Source: Deltaproteobacteria bacterium (GTDB taxonomy: Bacteria > Desulfobacterota > Binatia > UBA9968). Taken from it: a stretch of DNA of 16,346 bases. A program made the translations under genes and the position numbers. The stretch is taken from contig JAJONK010000136.1 in assembly GCA_021323355.1 (NCBI GenBank), positions 1 through 16,346 on the forward strand. The letters run 5' to 3'. A model generated the notes under the pieces. The model saw only the letters and a list, made by a program, of their open reading frames with translations, made no database searches and was not told the origin of the DNA. Positions 5,950-12,794 of this stretch are shown here, piece by piece (the first letter of the stretch is position 1; every line of letters starts with the position of its first letter).

Positions 5950-6993
5950 ATGCGATTTGGGACATTTAGTTACAATCAGGCACGGCCATGGGTTTCAGAG
6001 AAACAAGCGTTTGAAGAACTGCTCGAACAAATTCTTTTGACCGAACGGCTTAGCTTTGACGAGGCATGGTTTGCCGAGCACCATCACTCGGACTACGGCC
6101 TGATTGCGTCACCCAACCTGATGATCGCCTCTTTGGCGCATCGGACCAAACGCCTGCGGCTCGGCAATCTGGTCAATGTCCTGCCGCTGTACGATCCAAT
6201 GCGCCTTGCCGAAGAGTGCGGTATGTTGGATATCCTCACCGGCGGAAGGTTGAATGTCGGATTGGGACGCGGCGTCCCGCGCGACGATTTAAAGCATGGG
6301 CTCGACCGTGACACGGCGCAGGCGCGCTTCGAAGAAGGGATCGAGATCATGATGCGCTCCTGGACCGAACAGACTTTCAGTTACAACGGTAAAGCTTGGA
6401 ATTATGTTGATATCGTTTGCCGCCCCCGCCCTCTGCAGCGTCCGCACCCGCCGATCTATTACGGCGCTACTTCGCCCGACAGCCCTACTATGGTGGCGCG
6501 ACGCGGTTGGAACCTAGCGCTCTCGCGCCAACCACTCGCAAACTGCGCCCAGGCGATCCGATCCTATCGGGACGAACGGGCCAAACACAAAAATTTATCC
6601 GGCAATGGCGATGCCATCATGGTCCGCGATATCTACGTCGCAGAAACCGACGAACAGGCGTGGAAAGAAGCGGTGCCGCAACTCGTTCGTTTTTGGCAGC
6701 TGGCCACCGATAATGTCTGGCGCGGTGATTCGGTTTCAGCAGACGACTTACCGAAGTTTACCGAACGGTTTCCGTATTTTCCCGGCGGGCTGACGGTCAA
6801 GCGCCTCGATGAATGGGGCACGTCACTGATCGGCAGTCCGCAGACGGTGATTGCCAAGGCCCGGGCGATGATCGAAACGGCAAAGCCCGACAGCTTAGTG
6901 GGCATGTTCAGTTTCGGCGGCTTAAGCCATGACCAAGTGACACGGTCCATCGAGCTGTTCGCGACCAAGGTGAGACCAGCGTTGGGATTGTAA
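5950..6993 (+). CDS. luciferase-like (LLM class) flavin-dependent monooxygenase
   Basis: This 347-residue protein has a bacterial-luciferase-type TIM barrel, using reduced flavin (FMNH2 or F420H2, supplied by a partner) and usually O2. Diagnostic segments: MRFGTFSYNQ strand 1; DEAWFAEHH (about residues 37-45) with SDYGLIASPNLMIASLAHRTKRLRLGN; PLYDPMRLAEE; DILTGGRLNVGLGRG (about residues 94-108); RPLQRPHPPIYYG; and SPDSPTMVARRGWNLAL. Length is typical for the family. The start is supported by GGGAGG at 5937-5942. It lies 198 nt downstream of the tctB remnant on the same strand and converges on the phosphohexomutase gene with a 22-nt gap and no visible terminator. The context suggests oxidation of an imported organic acid or aromatic, but family members also act on aldehydes, sulfonates and other compounds, so substrate and flavin type stay open. 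Confidence 0.88.
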   Translation: MRFGTFSYNQARPWVSEKQAFEELLEQILLTERLSFDEAWFAEHHHSDYGLIASPNLMIASLAHRTKRLRLGNLVNVLPLYDPMRLAEECGMLDILTGGRLNVGLGRGVPRDDLKHGLDRDTAQARFEEGIEIMMRSWTEQTFSYNGKAWNYVDIVCRPRPLQRPHPPIYYGATSPDSPTMVARRGWNLALSRQPLANCAQAIRSYRDERAKHKNLSGNGDAIMVRDIYVAETDEQAWKEAVPQLVRFWQLATDNVWRGDSVSADDLPKFTERFPYFPGGLTVKRLDEWGTSLIGSPQTVIAKARAMIETAKPDSLVGMFSFGGLSHDQVTRSIELFATKVRPALGL

Positions 6994-7015
6994 CGCGAAA
7001 CACCGAGTTGCTGGA

Positions 7016-8728
7016 TCAGGTAAACGCTCGCTCCAACTGGCGCAAAATGCCATCGGGTTCCCGCAGAGCAAACTCTCGGATTTCCTCGGCCCGTGCTTGG
7101 GAATCGCTGTTGGCGTAGAGCCGCAGCTGTGGCGCGTTCCCGGATGGTCGCACGTGCGCAACGTCGCCGTTACGGAAGTAGATGCGCACGCCATCAAGCA
7201 CATTAATTCGAGCGATGTCATCGAAACCCCGAGCAGGCGTGAAGACACTCTTTAAGTTACTTTTAACTTGCTGCCAATCTCTTGCCATGGACCGGGCAAG
7301 CGGCGCAGCCGTGTTGCCGGCAAGACTGCGATCGAAGACGTCTCCCGCAAGATCGAACTCCACTTCAATCAATCCGCCCGGCGGGATCAGTTTAGCGAGA
7401 ATCGCCTGGCTCGCCGTCACAGGAAAATTGTCGAGCAAACCGGCGCAGCCGAACCGAGCCGGCAGAAGGTTCCACAATTCGGCCAGGCTGATGTTTCGCT
7501 CGGCTGCGGCGAATAAATTTGCCAGGATCGGTAGTGTCGAATCGCGCGTCGGCAGCGCGCTCAGTGTGCCCGCGGCTAATCTAATATCGCTGCCGGTTAA
7601 AAACCCCCCATTGGCTTCCCATCCGACAACTCGTTCCCATCTTCCTGCTACTCGTATCTCGTCAAGGGCGGCAACGACGTAGGGTGAGCCGATTTTTGTC
7701 TTACGCAGCAGAATACCGCGCTCGTGCATTCTTCGCTCGACCGCATCGTTGGCGCTAACCGGCACCGCGGCCGCATTGGCGCCTAGGTATTCGGCAGTGA
7801 TGATGCCTAGAAGATCGCCGGGCAAAAACCGCACCCGTCGGCCGCCCGGATGAACTTGGGCGGCAGGCAGAACGGCGACCACCAACGGCCGGTCCGAATC
7901 ACCGTCAGTGGATAAGATAGCATCAAACGGCTGGCCATCAGCTTCGGCGCCCGAGATCATTTTTTCCAGATCATCCAACTGTGCGCCGGTGATATTCTCA
8001 GTATCTATGGGTATGAACCGATCGCTGCGTCCGGCGGCGATCACGGCGGCGCCCAGGTCAGTGAGAATACGAGCCAAAATGTCACGGCCGACGGCTGAGT
8101 GCTGATAAATGAGAACGCGCAAGCCTCGGAGGCCATTGTTGATAAAGCTCTCGGTGTAACGCTGGACGTAGGCTTCTTCGGCGCGGCGATCGAGCGGTGG
8201 TAAATTTGGCGCTTGCTTGAGCAACCCGGCCGCATTGAATGCTGATATGGCCGCCGTCCGGCTATACTCTTCATCCCGGACGCGCTCTACCTCGCGGAGA
8301 ATGCCGGGCTCGTCTGCCTTGAGTATTTCACCGATGCTCTTATTGATTTTAATACCGTTACGATCGAAAGGAATATGGCTGCCGCTAACCATCACCCCCG
8401 CGCCGCCGGTTGCCATCGCGCGTGCGATCAAGGCCGGCGTCGGAATCTTGCCGGCATTCTCCACGGAACAACCGCATTCGAGTATCGCCTGCACGCAAGC
8501 TCTCATTATCCGTTCGGTGCTCGGCCGCAGATCACCGGCAAGAACGACTTTGCTCGACGCCGCCATGTCGCCGATGCTCAGCAGATATCGCAGCGCGCCT
8601 TTGACATTGATGTAAGCCTCGAGATCGGTAATGTCCTTGACCAGACCCCGCAACCCACTCGTGCCAAAGACCAGCCGGACCGGCGTATAATTGAGAAACT
8701 TAACTGGGGAAGTTTGCTCTACCGACAT
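7016..8728 (-). CDS. phosphohexomutase (phosphomannomutase/phosphoglucomutase family)
   Basis: This 570-residue alpha-D-phosphohexomutase interconverts hexose 1- and 6-phosphates, probably feeding sugar-nucleotide synthesis for envelope polysaccharide. All four signature sites are present in order: FGTSGLRG (residues 21-28), the phosphoserine loop VSGSHIPFDRNGIK (114-127, Ser117), the metal-binding loop DGDSDR (275-280), the sugar-selectivity loop GWEANGGF (369-376) and the phosphate-binding loop RPSGNAPQLR (527-536). Several differ from the common forms (TASHNP, GEExSGH, RxSGTEP), which places it in a divergent subgroup and makes the mannose/glucose preference uncertain. It is about 100 residues longer than typical bacterial phosphomannomutase. 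The start at 8728 opens just before the family N-terminus; its ribosome site is weak (GCGAGA). It is convergent with the monooxygenase gene and has no operon partner in the window. Confidence 0.87.
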   Translation of the reverse strand: MSVEQTSPVKFLNYTPVRLVFGTSGLRGLVKDITDLEAYINVKGALRYLLSIGDMAASSKVVLAGDLRPSTERIMRACVQAILECGCSVENAGKIPTPALIARAMATGGAGVMVSGSHIPFDRNGIKINKSIGEILKADEPGILREVERVRDEEYSRTAAISAFNAAGLLKQAPNLPPLDRRAEEAYVQRYTESFINNGLRGLRVLIYQHSAVGRDILARILTDLGAAVIAAGRSDRFIPIDTENITGAQLDDLEKMISGAEADGQPFDAILSTDGDSDRPLVVAVLPAAQVHPGGRRVRFLPGDLLGIITAEYLGANAAAVPVSANDAVERRMHERGILLRKTKIGSPYVVAALDEIRVAGRWERVVGWEANGGFLTGSDIRLAAGTLSALPTRDSTLPILANLFAAAERNISLAELWNLLPARFGCAGLLDNFPVTASQAILAKLIPPGGLIEVEFDLAGDVFDRSLAGNTAAPLARSMARDWQQVKSNLKSVFTPARGFDDIARINVLDGVRIYFRNGDVAHVRPSGNAPQLRLYANSDSQARAEEIREFALREPDGILRQLERAFT

Positions 8729-8783
8729 TACGAATAAATCTCGCTTACCCGGCGCATCCGTTCAGGACGTCAGTTATTGGAAT

Positions 8784-8814
8784 GCTGCGTCAAGTATTAC
8801 GCTGCGTCAAGTAT
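8784..8814. repeat. two 14-bp direct repeats, 17-bp period
   Basis: GCTGCGTCAAGTAT occurs exactly at 8784-8797 and again at 8801-8814, 3 nt apart. On the - strand each copy reads ATACTTGACGCAGC. They lie 56-86 nt ahead of the phosphohexomutase start and overlap the -10 and start region of its candidate promoter, a position suitable for an operator. A slippage duplication is the alternative. Confidence 0.6.
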
Positions 8815-8838
8815 ATAGATAAACCTTCTTATGGATAA
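8810..8838 (-). promoter_or_regulatory. candidate promoter for the phosphohexomutase gene
   Basis: On the - strand TTATCC (complement of 8833-8838), a 17-nt spacer, then TATACT (complement of 8810-8815). The -10 matches consensus in five of six positions, the -35 in three of six. It would start a leader of about 75 nt and is overlapped by the direct repeats. Confidence 0.3.
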
Positions 8839-8850
8839 GGTGAATCGAGC

Positions 8851-8887
8851 GGGACCGGCCATCCAAGTCCTTTGGATGGCCGGTCCC
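8851..8887. repeat. perfect 16-bp inverted repeat (strong hairpin)
   Basis: GGGACCGGCCATCCAA (8851-8866) and TTGGATGGCCGGTCCC (8872-8887) pair without mismatch around the 5-nt loop GTCCT. No T-run follows on either strand, so it is not a canonical intrinsic terminator. Perfect pairing in non-coding DNA suggests selection or recent origin: a REP-like or palindromic mobile unit, a structured RNA, or a regulatory cruciform. No second copy is present in the window. Confidence 0.7.
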
Positions 8888-9530
8888 TATCCGCCTAGAT
8901 CAGGGGAAACAGAATATCTTCAGCGAAACGAAAGATGGATTAAGAACAGGATTCAGAGTGGAGCGAAACTGGAAGCTTTCTTCTTGGCTCGGTTGGATAA
9001 TGTCACGATCTGCCTGGCTCAGCCCGATGGATGGTCAAGCGCGTCTCTTTCCAATCAGGGCGAAAAACCGCCGTGTCCGTTCGCCGCCGGTGCTGTTTGG
9101 CTGTTTGGATTTGGGCGGATATGAGATTGTGAGATAGATGACAACCAGCGCAAGAAGTAAAAATTCGTTCATAAGTCACAACCTTTTTTCGTTCGTCTCG
9201 GAATCGTGCAGTTGCATTGACAATTCTCGTAATCGCTTGCCAAAGCAACGCATGTGCCAGCGGCTGCAGGAAACACGGCTGCGAATTTAGCCGCATGAAA
9301 CTTAGGATTTGTAATTGTGGCTCCGACCAGAACGGAACGAAAGGTGCCGTTTGTAGAAAAAGTTTACGACGACTGCACAAAAAGGTTCACGGAAATCCGC
9401 ACTGCGTCGGTACATCCCGCGGCAGCGTCGCTCATATTGTCGGTTGGTTCGAATCGAGAATCAGCAGTATGCTGAAGCTCCCCGATGTATGCGTCGTAAC
9501 TTCCTGCGAGCTTTGCTACGATGGCGGTCA

Positions 9531-10331
9531 ATGAAAACTCAAATCTACAAAGCTTTAACCATCGCCGGCTCCGACTCGGGAGCGGGAGCCGGAATCCAAG
9601 CTGATTTGAAGACGTTTGCCGCACTAGGGGTTTATGGAACTTCGGCGATTACTGCTATCACGGCGCAAAATACCCTCGGAGTGACCGGCATTGTTGAGCT
9701 CAGCCCGAAAATTGTCGGGGCGCAAATCGACGCGGTAATCGATGACATCGGCGCACAGGCAGTAAAGACCGGGATGCTAGCCAACGCGGTGATTATCGAA
9801 ATCGTCGCGGAAAAACTTCGCGCGCATAAGCTGGCAAACGTAGTTGTCGATCCGGTGATGGTGGCGACTTCGGGAGACCTGCTGCTCGAGAAAAATGCCG
9901 TCAGCGCGCTTCGTTCGCAACTGCTCCCGCTGGCGGCGGTGGTGACGCCCAATATTCTTGAGGCAAACCAACTGGCCGGCTTGACGATTGCCAATGCGAG
10001 AGACATGCGCCGTGCGGCCCAACGAATTGTCGATTTGGGAGCCCAGAGTGTGGTGATTAAGGGCGGCCACCGGCGCGGGCCGGCGACGGATCTTTTCTTC
10101 GATGGCAAAAGGTTTCGCCAGCTTCGCACTCCGCGCATCCACACGATTCATACGCATGGCACCGGCTGCACACTATCCGCGGCTATCGCAGCCTATTTAG
10201 CCAGGGGTGAGAAGCTAGAGAGCGCAATCATGCATGCCAAAACCTACATCACCGCCGCCATCCGAAAAGGTTTCCCGGTCGGAAGCGGCCATGGTCCGGT
10301 GCATCACTTCTTTCGTTATTGGGGTAAATAG
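9531..10331 (+). CDS. thiD: hydroxymethylpyrimidine/phosphomethylpyrimidine kinase ThiD
   Basis: This 266-residue ribokinase-fold enzyme phosphorylates HMP and then HMP-phosphate in thiamine synthesis. Family motifs: ALTIAGSDSGAGAGIQADLKTFAALGVYG at the N-terminus, KTGMLAN (about residues 79-85), VVDPVMVATSGDLLL (about 105-119), VTPNILEANQLAG (about 128-140), VVIKGGH, and the anion-hole motif HGTGC (199-203). ATG 9531 is chosen because the family alignment begins two or three residues later; in-frame upstream residues are Arg-rich and untypical. The ribosome site is weak (GGCGG at 9523-9527). Length is standard, with no ThiE or ThiN fusion. It is a single gene, convergent with pyrF across a 48-nt gap without a visible terminator. 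Its thiamine product links loosely to the ThDP enzyme at the left end, but no regulatory link is seen. Confidence 0.94.
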   Translation: MKTQIYKALTIAGSDSGAGAGIQADLKTFAALGVYGTSAITAITAQNTLGVTGIVELSPKIVGAQIDAVIDDIGAQAVKTGMLANAVIIEIVAEKLRAHKLANVVVDPVMVATSGDLLLEKNAVSALRSQLLPLAAVVTPNILEANQLAGLTIANARDMRRAAQRIVDLGAQSVVIKGGHRRGPATDLFFDGKRFRQLRTPRIHTIHTHGTGCTLSAAIAAYLARGEKLESAIMHAKTYITAAIRKGFPVGSGHGPVHHFFRYWGK

Positions 10332-10379
10332 CGTCCGCGTAATTCGGTCCGCAGACACGAACTAGTGAAGCGAGCCGGA

Positions 10380-11153
10380 TCAGCTGACGCCGACAGGTTC
10401 CTTGCTGGAGGATCTCATTTCAGCGACGATAGAGCGGGCGGCAGCAACCGGATCTTTGGCCTCGAGAATGGGACGTCCAACAACAATAAAGTCGACGCCG
10501 GCTTTGACGGCCGCCCCGGGCGTCATGATGCGTTGCTGATCATTGCGGTTACTGTCCGCTGGACGGATGCCGGGAGTAACGATGATAAAGCGCCGGCCGC
10601 AACACTCCCGAATAGCTCGGACCTCATGAGGCGACGCAACCACGCCATCCATCCCCGCTTCGTAAGTCAGCAGCGCCAAGCGCACCACTTGAGCAGCCAC
10701 CCGCCCGTCGATGCCGACCCGTTTGAGATCGTCTTGATTCAAACTGGTCAGCACGGTGACAGCCAGCATGATCGGCCTGCGCCGTTTTTCTTGCCGGCAT
10801 ACACGCCGCACTTCTTTGACAGTCATACGCATCATTTCGAGACTGCCAGACGCATGAACGTTGAACATTTTGACACCCATGCGAGTAGCCTCGACCGCCG
10901 CTTTGGCTACCGTATTGGGTATGTCGTGAAATTTAAGATCGAGAAAAACCTCGCCGCCGAGTTCTTGAATCAGGCGCACCGCCTGCGGCCCAGCGTGAGT
11001 GAACAACTGCTTGCCGATCTTGAACATGCCCACTTCGTTGGCAAGCGCCTGCACCAAGTCTTTGGCCTGATTGAGATCGTCGACATCAAGGGCGACAATC
11101 AGACGCTCGCGGGTTGGCCGCCGCGCCCGGAGCAGTTCCAGCTTGGAGGTCAT
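10380..11153 (-). CDS. pyrF: orotidine 5'-phosphate decarboxylase PyrF
   Basis: This 257-residue TIM-barrel enzyme makes UMP from OMP, the last step of de novo pyrimidine synthesis, in the cytoplasm. The catalytic signature is intact: ALDVDD (Asp23), FKIGKQLF (Lys45), LDLKFHDIPNT with Asp72, Lys74 and Asp77, plus the C-terminal phosphate loop VTPGIRP and IVVGRPIL. The chain is slightly longer than the usual 230-240 at both ends. ATG 11153 follows the proS stop by 8 nt. The ribosome-binding site is weak, so translation is probably coupled to proS. It is the last gene of the - strand run yidC-jag-ispG-proS-pyrF. An open frame covers the whole opposite strand but is a codon-bias shadow. Confidence 0.95.
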   Translation of the reverse strand: MTSKLELLRARRPTRERLIVALDVDDLNQAKDLVQALANEVGMFKIGKQLFTHAGPQAVRLIQELGGEVFLDLKFHDIPNTVAKAAVEATRMGVKMFNVHASGSLEMMRMTVKEVRRVCRQEKRRRPIMLAVTVLTSLNQDDLKRVGIDGRVAAQVVRLALLTYEAGMDGVVASPHEVRAIRECCGRRFIIVTPGIRPADSNRNDQQRIMTPGAAVKAGVDFIVVGRPILEAKDPVAAARSIVAEMRSSSKEPVGVS

Positions 11154-11161
11154 GTCTTTGG

Positions 11162-12034
11162 CTAGGATGACTTACTGAAATGGTTGTAAATCGTTTGCGC
11201 GGCTCCAGTAATCGGTATGTCTATCGATTTGCCTTCACGACGCCAGCGCAACTCGAGACTGCCCTTCTGCAATCCTTTGGCGCCGATGGTGATGCGCAAA
11301 GGAATTCCGATCAGGTCGCCGTCTTTGAATTTGACTCCGGGCCGTTCATCCCGGTCGTCGAGAAGCACTTCGAGGCCACGCTGGCGCAATTCGCCATACA
11401 AGAGGTCGGCCGCTTCTCTGGTCGCCTTGTCGGTATAGTTAATCGGCAACACCAGTACTTGGAATGGCGCAATCGATGACGGCCAAATAATGCCATTGTC
11501 GTCATGATTTTGCTCAACCGCGGCGGCGACCAGACGGCTAATGCCGATGCCATAGCAACCCATCTCGATGGGGCGCTCGCGCCCTTCTGCATCTAGATAG
11601 GTAGCACCCATCAATTCGCTATATTTTCTTCCAAGATAAAACACCTGTCCCACTTCGATGCCGCGGTGGGCTTCGAGCCGACCTTGATCGCAGCGTGGGC
11701 AGTGGTCTCCGGCTAACGCCAGCCTGATGTCGGCAAAGGCCGTCGGGGTAAAATCACGCTCTTGATCGACTTCGATATAGTGCGCGTCCGCTTCATTGGC
11801 TCCCGTGACCGCGCCGCGCATCGACTGAACGGAAAGATCGGCAATGGTTCGCAGTTTCAAACCGATCGGTCCTAGATAGCCCGGCGCGACCCCGGTTGCA
11901 GCGACAACGGCTGCTTCATTGGCAAGCGTAATTTCACGGCTGCCCAGGGCCGTTTGTAATTTGACCTCGTTGATCTCATGGTCACCGCGCACCAGAGCAG
12001 CTACCAGCTCATCACCGTTGACTTGATAGACCAT
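11162..12034 (-). CDS. proS: prolyl-tRNA synthetase, C-terminal part (frame-broken gene)
   Basis: This frame carries the C-terminal half of bacterial ProRS: most of the editing (INS) domain, with VRGDHEINEVK containing the conserved Lys and the SREITLANEAAVVAATG segment; class II motif 3 GCYGIGISRLVAA; and the anticodon-binding domain with APFQVLVLPI, LLDDRDERPGVKFKDGDLIGIP and the terminal RREGKSIDIPI. Family identity extends upstream of the ATG at 12034 through the codons for SIKT, showing that this is not a real start but the continuation of the N-terminal part in another frame. No ribosome-binding site precedes 12034. Alone it lacks motifs 1 and 2 and cannot charge tRNA. The pyrF gene starts 8 nt after its stop. 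Confidence 0.85.
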   Translation of the reverse strand: MVYQVNGDELVAALVRGDHEINEVKLQTALGSREITLANEAAVVAATGVAPGYLGPIGLKLRTIADLSVQSMRGAVTGANEADAHYIEVDQERDFTPTAFADIRLALAGDHCPRCDQGRLEAHRGIEVGQVFYLGRKYSELMGATYLDAEGRERPIEMGCYGIGISRLVAAAVEQNHDDNGIIWPSSIAPFQVLVLPINYTDKATREAADLLYGELRQRGLEVLLDDRDERPGVKFKDGDLIGIPLRITIGAKGLQKGSLELRWRREGKSIDIPITGAAQTIYNHFSKSS

Positions 12035-12756
12035 TGTCTTGATACTGCCGCCTTCTCAAGATTAGCTGCGTAGTCGCAGCTGTTACAGCTGACGATGGCA
12101 TCTTCCCCTGATTCTGCCAGGACTTGGAATTCATGCGACAAGCTGCCGCCGATAGCGCCGGTGTCGGCTTCCACGGGCCGGTACTTTAGGCCGCAGCGAT
12201 CGAAAATGCGCCGATAAGTCAGGACCATGTTATCGTATTCGCGCTTGCAGTCATCGACGTCAGTGTGAAAGCTGTAAGCGTCCTTCATAATGAACTCTCG
12301 CCCGCGCATGAGGCCGAAGCGTGGCCGCACTTCGTCGCGAAATTTGGTTTGGATCTGATAAAGATTAAACGGCAACTCCCGATACGATCGCACGGCTCGG
12401 CGCACCAGGTCCGTAACAATCTCCTCGTGGGTTGGGCCGAGGCAAAAGTCTCTGTCATTACGATCCTTGAAACGAATCAATTCCTTGCCGTAAACCTCCC
12501 AGCGGCCACTCTCTTGCCAGAGTTCGGCGGGCGAAGCGATCGGCATCAGCAGTTCCTGCGCGCCGGCGCGGTCCATTTCTTCTCTGACGATGTTTTCTAT
12601 TTTGCGAATGACTTTTAGAGCAAGCGGGAAATAGTCGTAAATGCCGCGGCTGACCTGGCGGATAAAGCCGCCGCGCACGAGCAGTTTGTGACTGATCACT
12701 TCGGCGTCGGACGGATCTTCCTTGAGTGTCGGGATGAGTATTTGACTCCAGCGCAT
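12001..12756 (-). CDS. proS: prolyl-tRNA synthetase, N-terminal part (frame-broken gene)
   Basis: This 251-residue frame holds the N-terminal catalytic part of class II ProRS, which charges tRNA-Pro. Visible features: MRWSQILIPTLKEDPSDAEVISHKLL, GGFIRQVSRGIYDYFPLA (motif 1 region), GPTHEE, FRDEVRPRFGLMRGREFIMKDAYSFH (motif 2), GGSLSHEF and CNSCDYAANLEKAA. Homology ends at about residue 237 (codon 12046-12048); the last 14 residues are out-of-frame sequence up to the stop at 12001. Full ProRS has about 40 further residues before the KT-hydrophobic-Y segment that here resumes in the other frame, so roughly 120 nt (not a multiple of three) seem to be missing. AAGGAT just upstream supports ATG 12756. 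ispG lies 38 nt upstream on the same strand. Confidence 0.85.
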   Translation of the reverse strand: MRWSQILIPTLKEDPSDAEVISHKLLVRGGFIRQVSRGIYDYFPLALKVIRKIENIVREEMDRAGAQELLMPIASPAELWQESGRWEVYGKELIRFKDRNDRDFCLGPTHEEIVTDLVRRAVRSYRELPFNLYQIQTKFRDEVRPRFGLMRGREFIMKDAYSFHTDVDDCKREYDNMVLTYRRIFDRCGLKYRPVEADTGAIGGSLSHEFQVLAESGEDAIVSCNSCDYAANLEKAAVSRQWSIKSTVMSW

Positions 12757-12794
12757 ATTATCCTTGGGACGAAAGTGAGACTGTTGGAGAACGG

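Larger units (their letters stand above)
8729..9530. other. non-coding stretch of about 800 bp between the phosphohexomutase gene and thiD
   Basis: I see no convincing gene here. It holds two 14-bp direct repeats (8784-8814), a promoter candidate for the phosphohexomutase gene, a perfect 16-bp hairpin (8851-8887) and some short open frames. The longest of these frames (8831-9124 +, 9003-9380 -) have no recognisable domain, no ribosome-binding site and ordinary low-complexity translations. A doubtful cysteine-rich frame ends by overlapping the thiD start. There is no TPP riboswitch ahead of thiD: neither the CTGAGA box nor the conserved pyrophosphate helix is present. Confidence 0.6.

Noticed and set aside
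8831..9124. A 97-codon + strand frame starting at ATG 8831
   Set aside because: No ribosome-binding site; its first residues are just the translated perfect hairpin, and the rest has no recognisable similarity or coding bias.
9217..9245. A perfect TTGACA at 9217-9222 as a thiD promoter
   Set aside because: At 16-18 nt spacing the following bases (CCAAAG and neighbours) do not resemble a -10 box.
9003..9380. A 125-codon - strand frame upstream of thiD
   Set aside because: No start signal, no domain, and composition typical of random translation.
9446..9455. GGTTCGAATC, resembling a tRNA T-loop
   Set aside because: The flanking bases do not form the 5-bp T-stem and no acceptor, D or anticodon arms can be found around it.
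8729..9530. TPP riboswitch ahead of thiD
   Set aside because: The CTGAGA box and the conserved pyrophosphate-binding helix are absent from the whole gap.
10365..11165. A 266-codon open frame on the + strand covering all of pyrF
   Set aside because: It is antisense to a clearly conserved enzyme, its translation is low-complexity (rich in Asp, His and Arg) and resembles no family; it arises from codon bias of pyrF.
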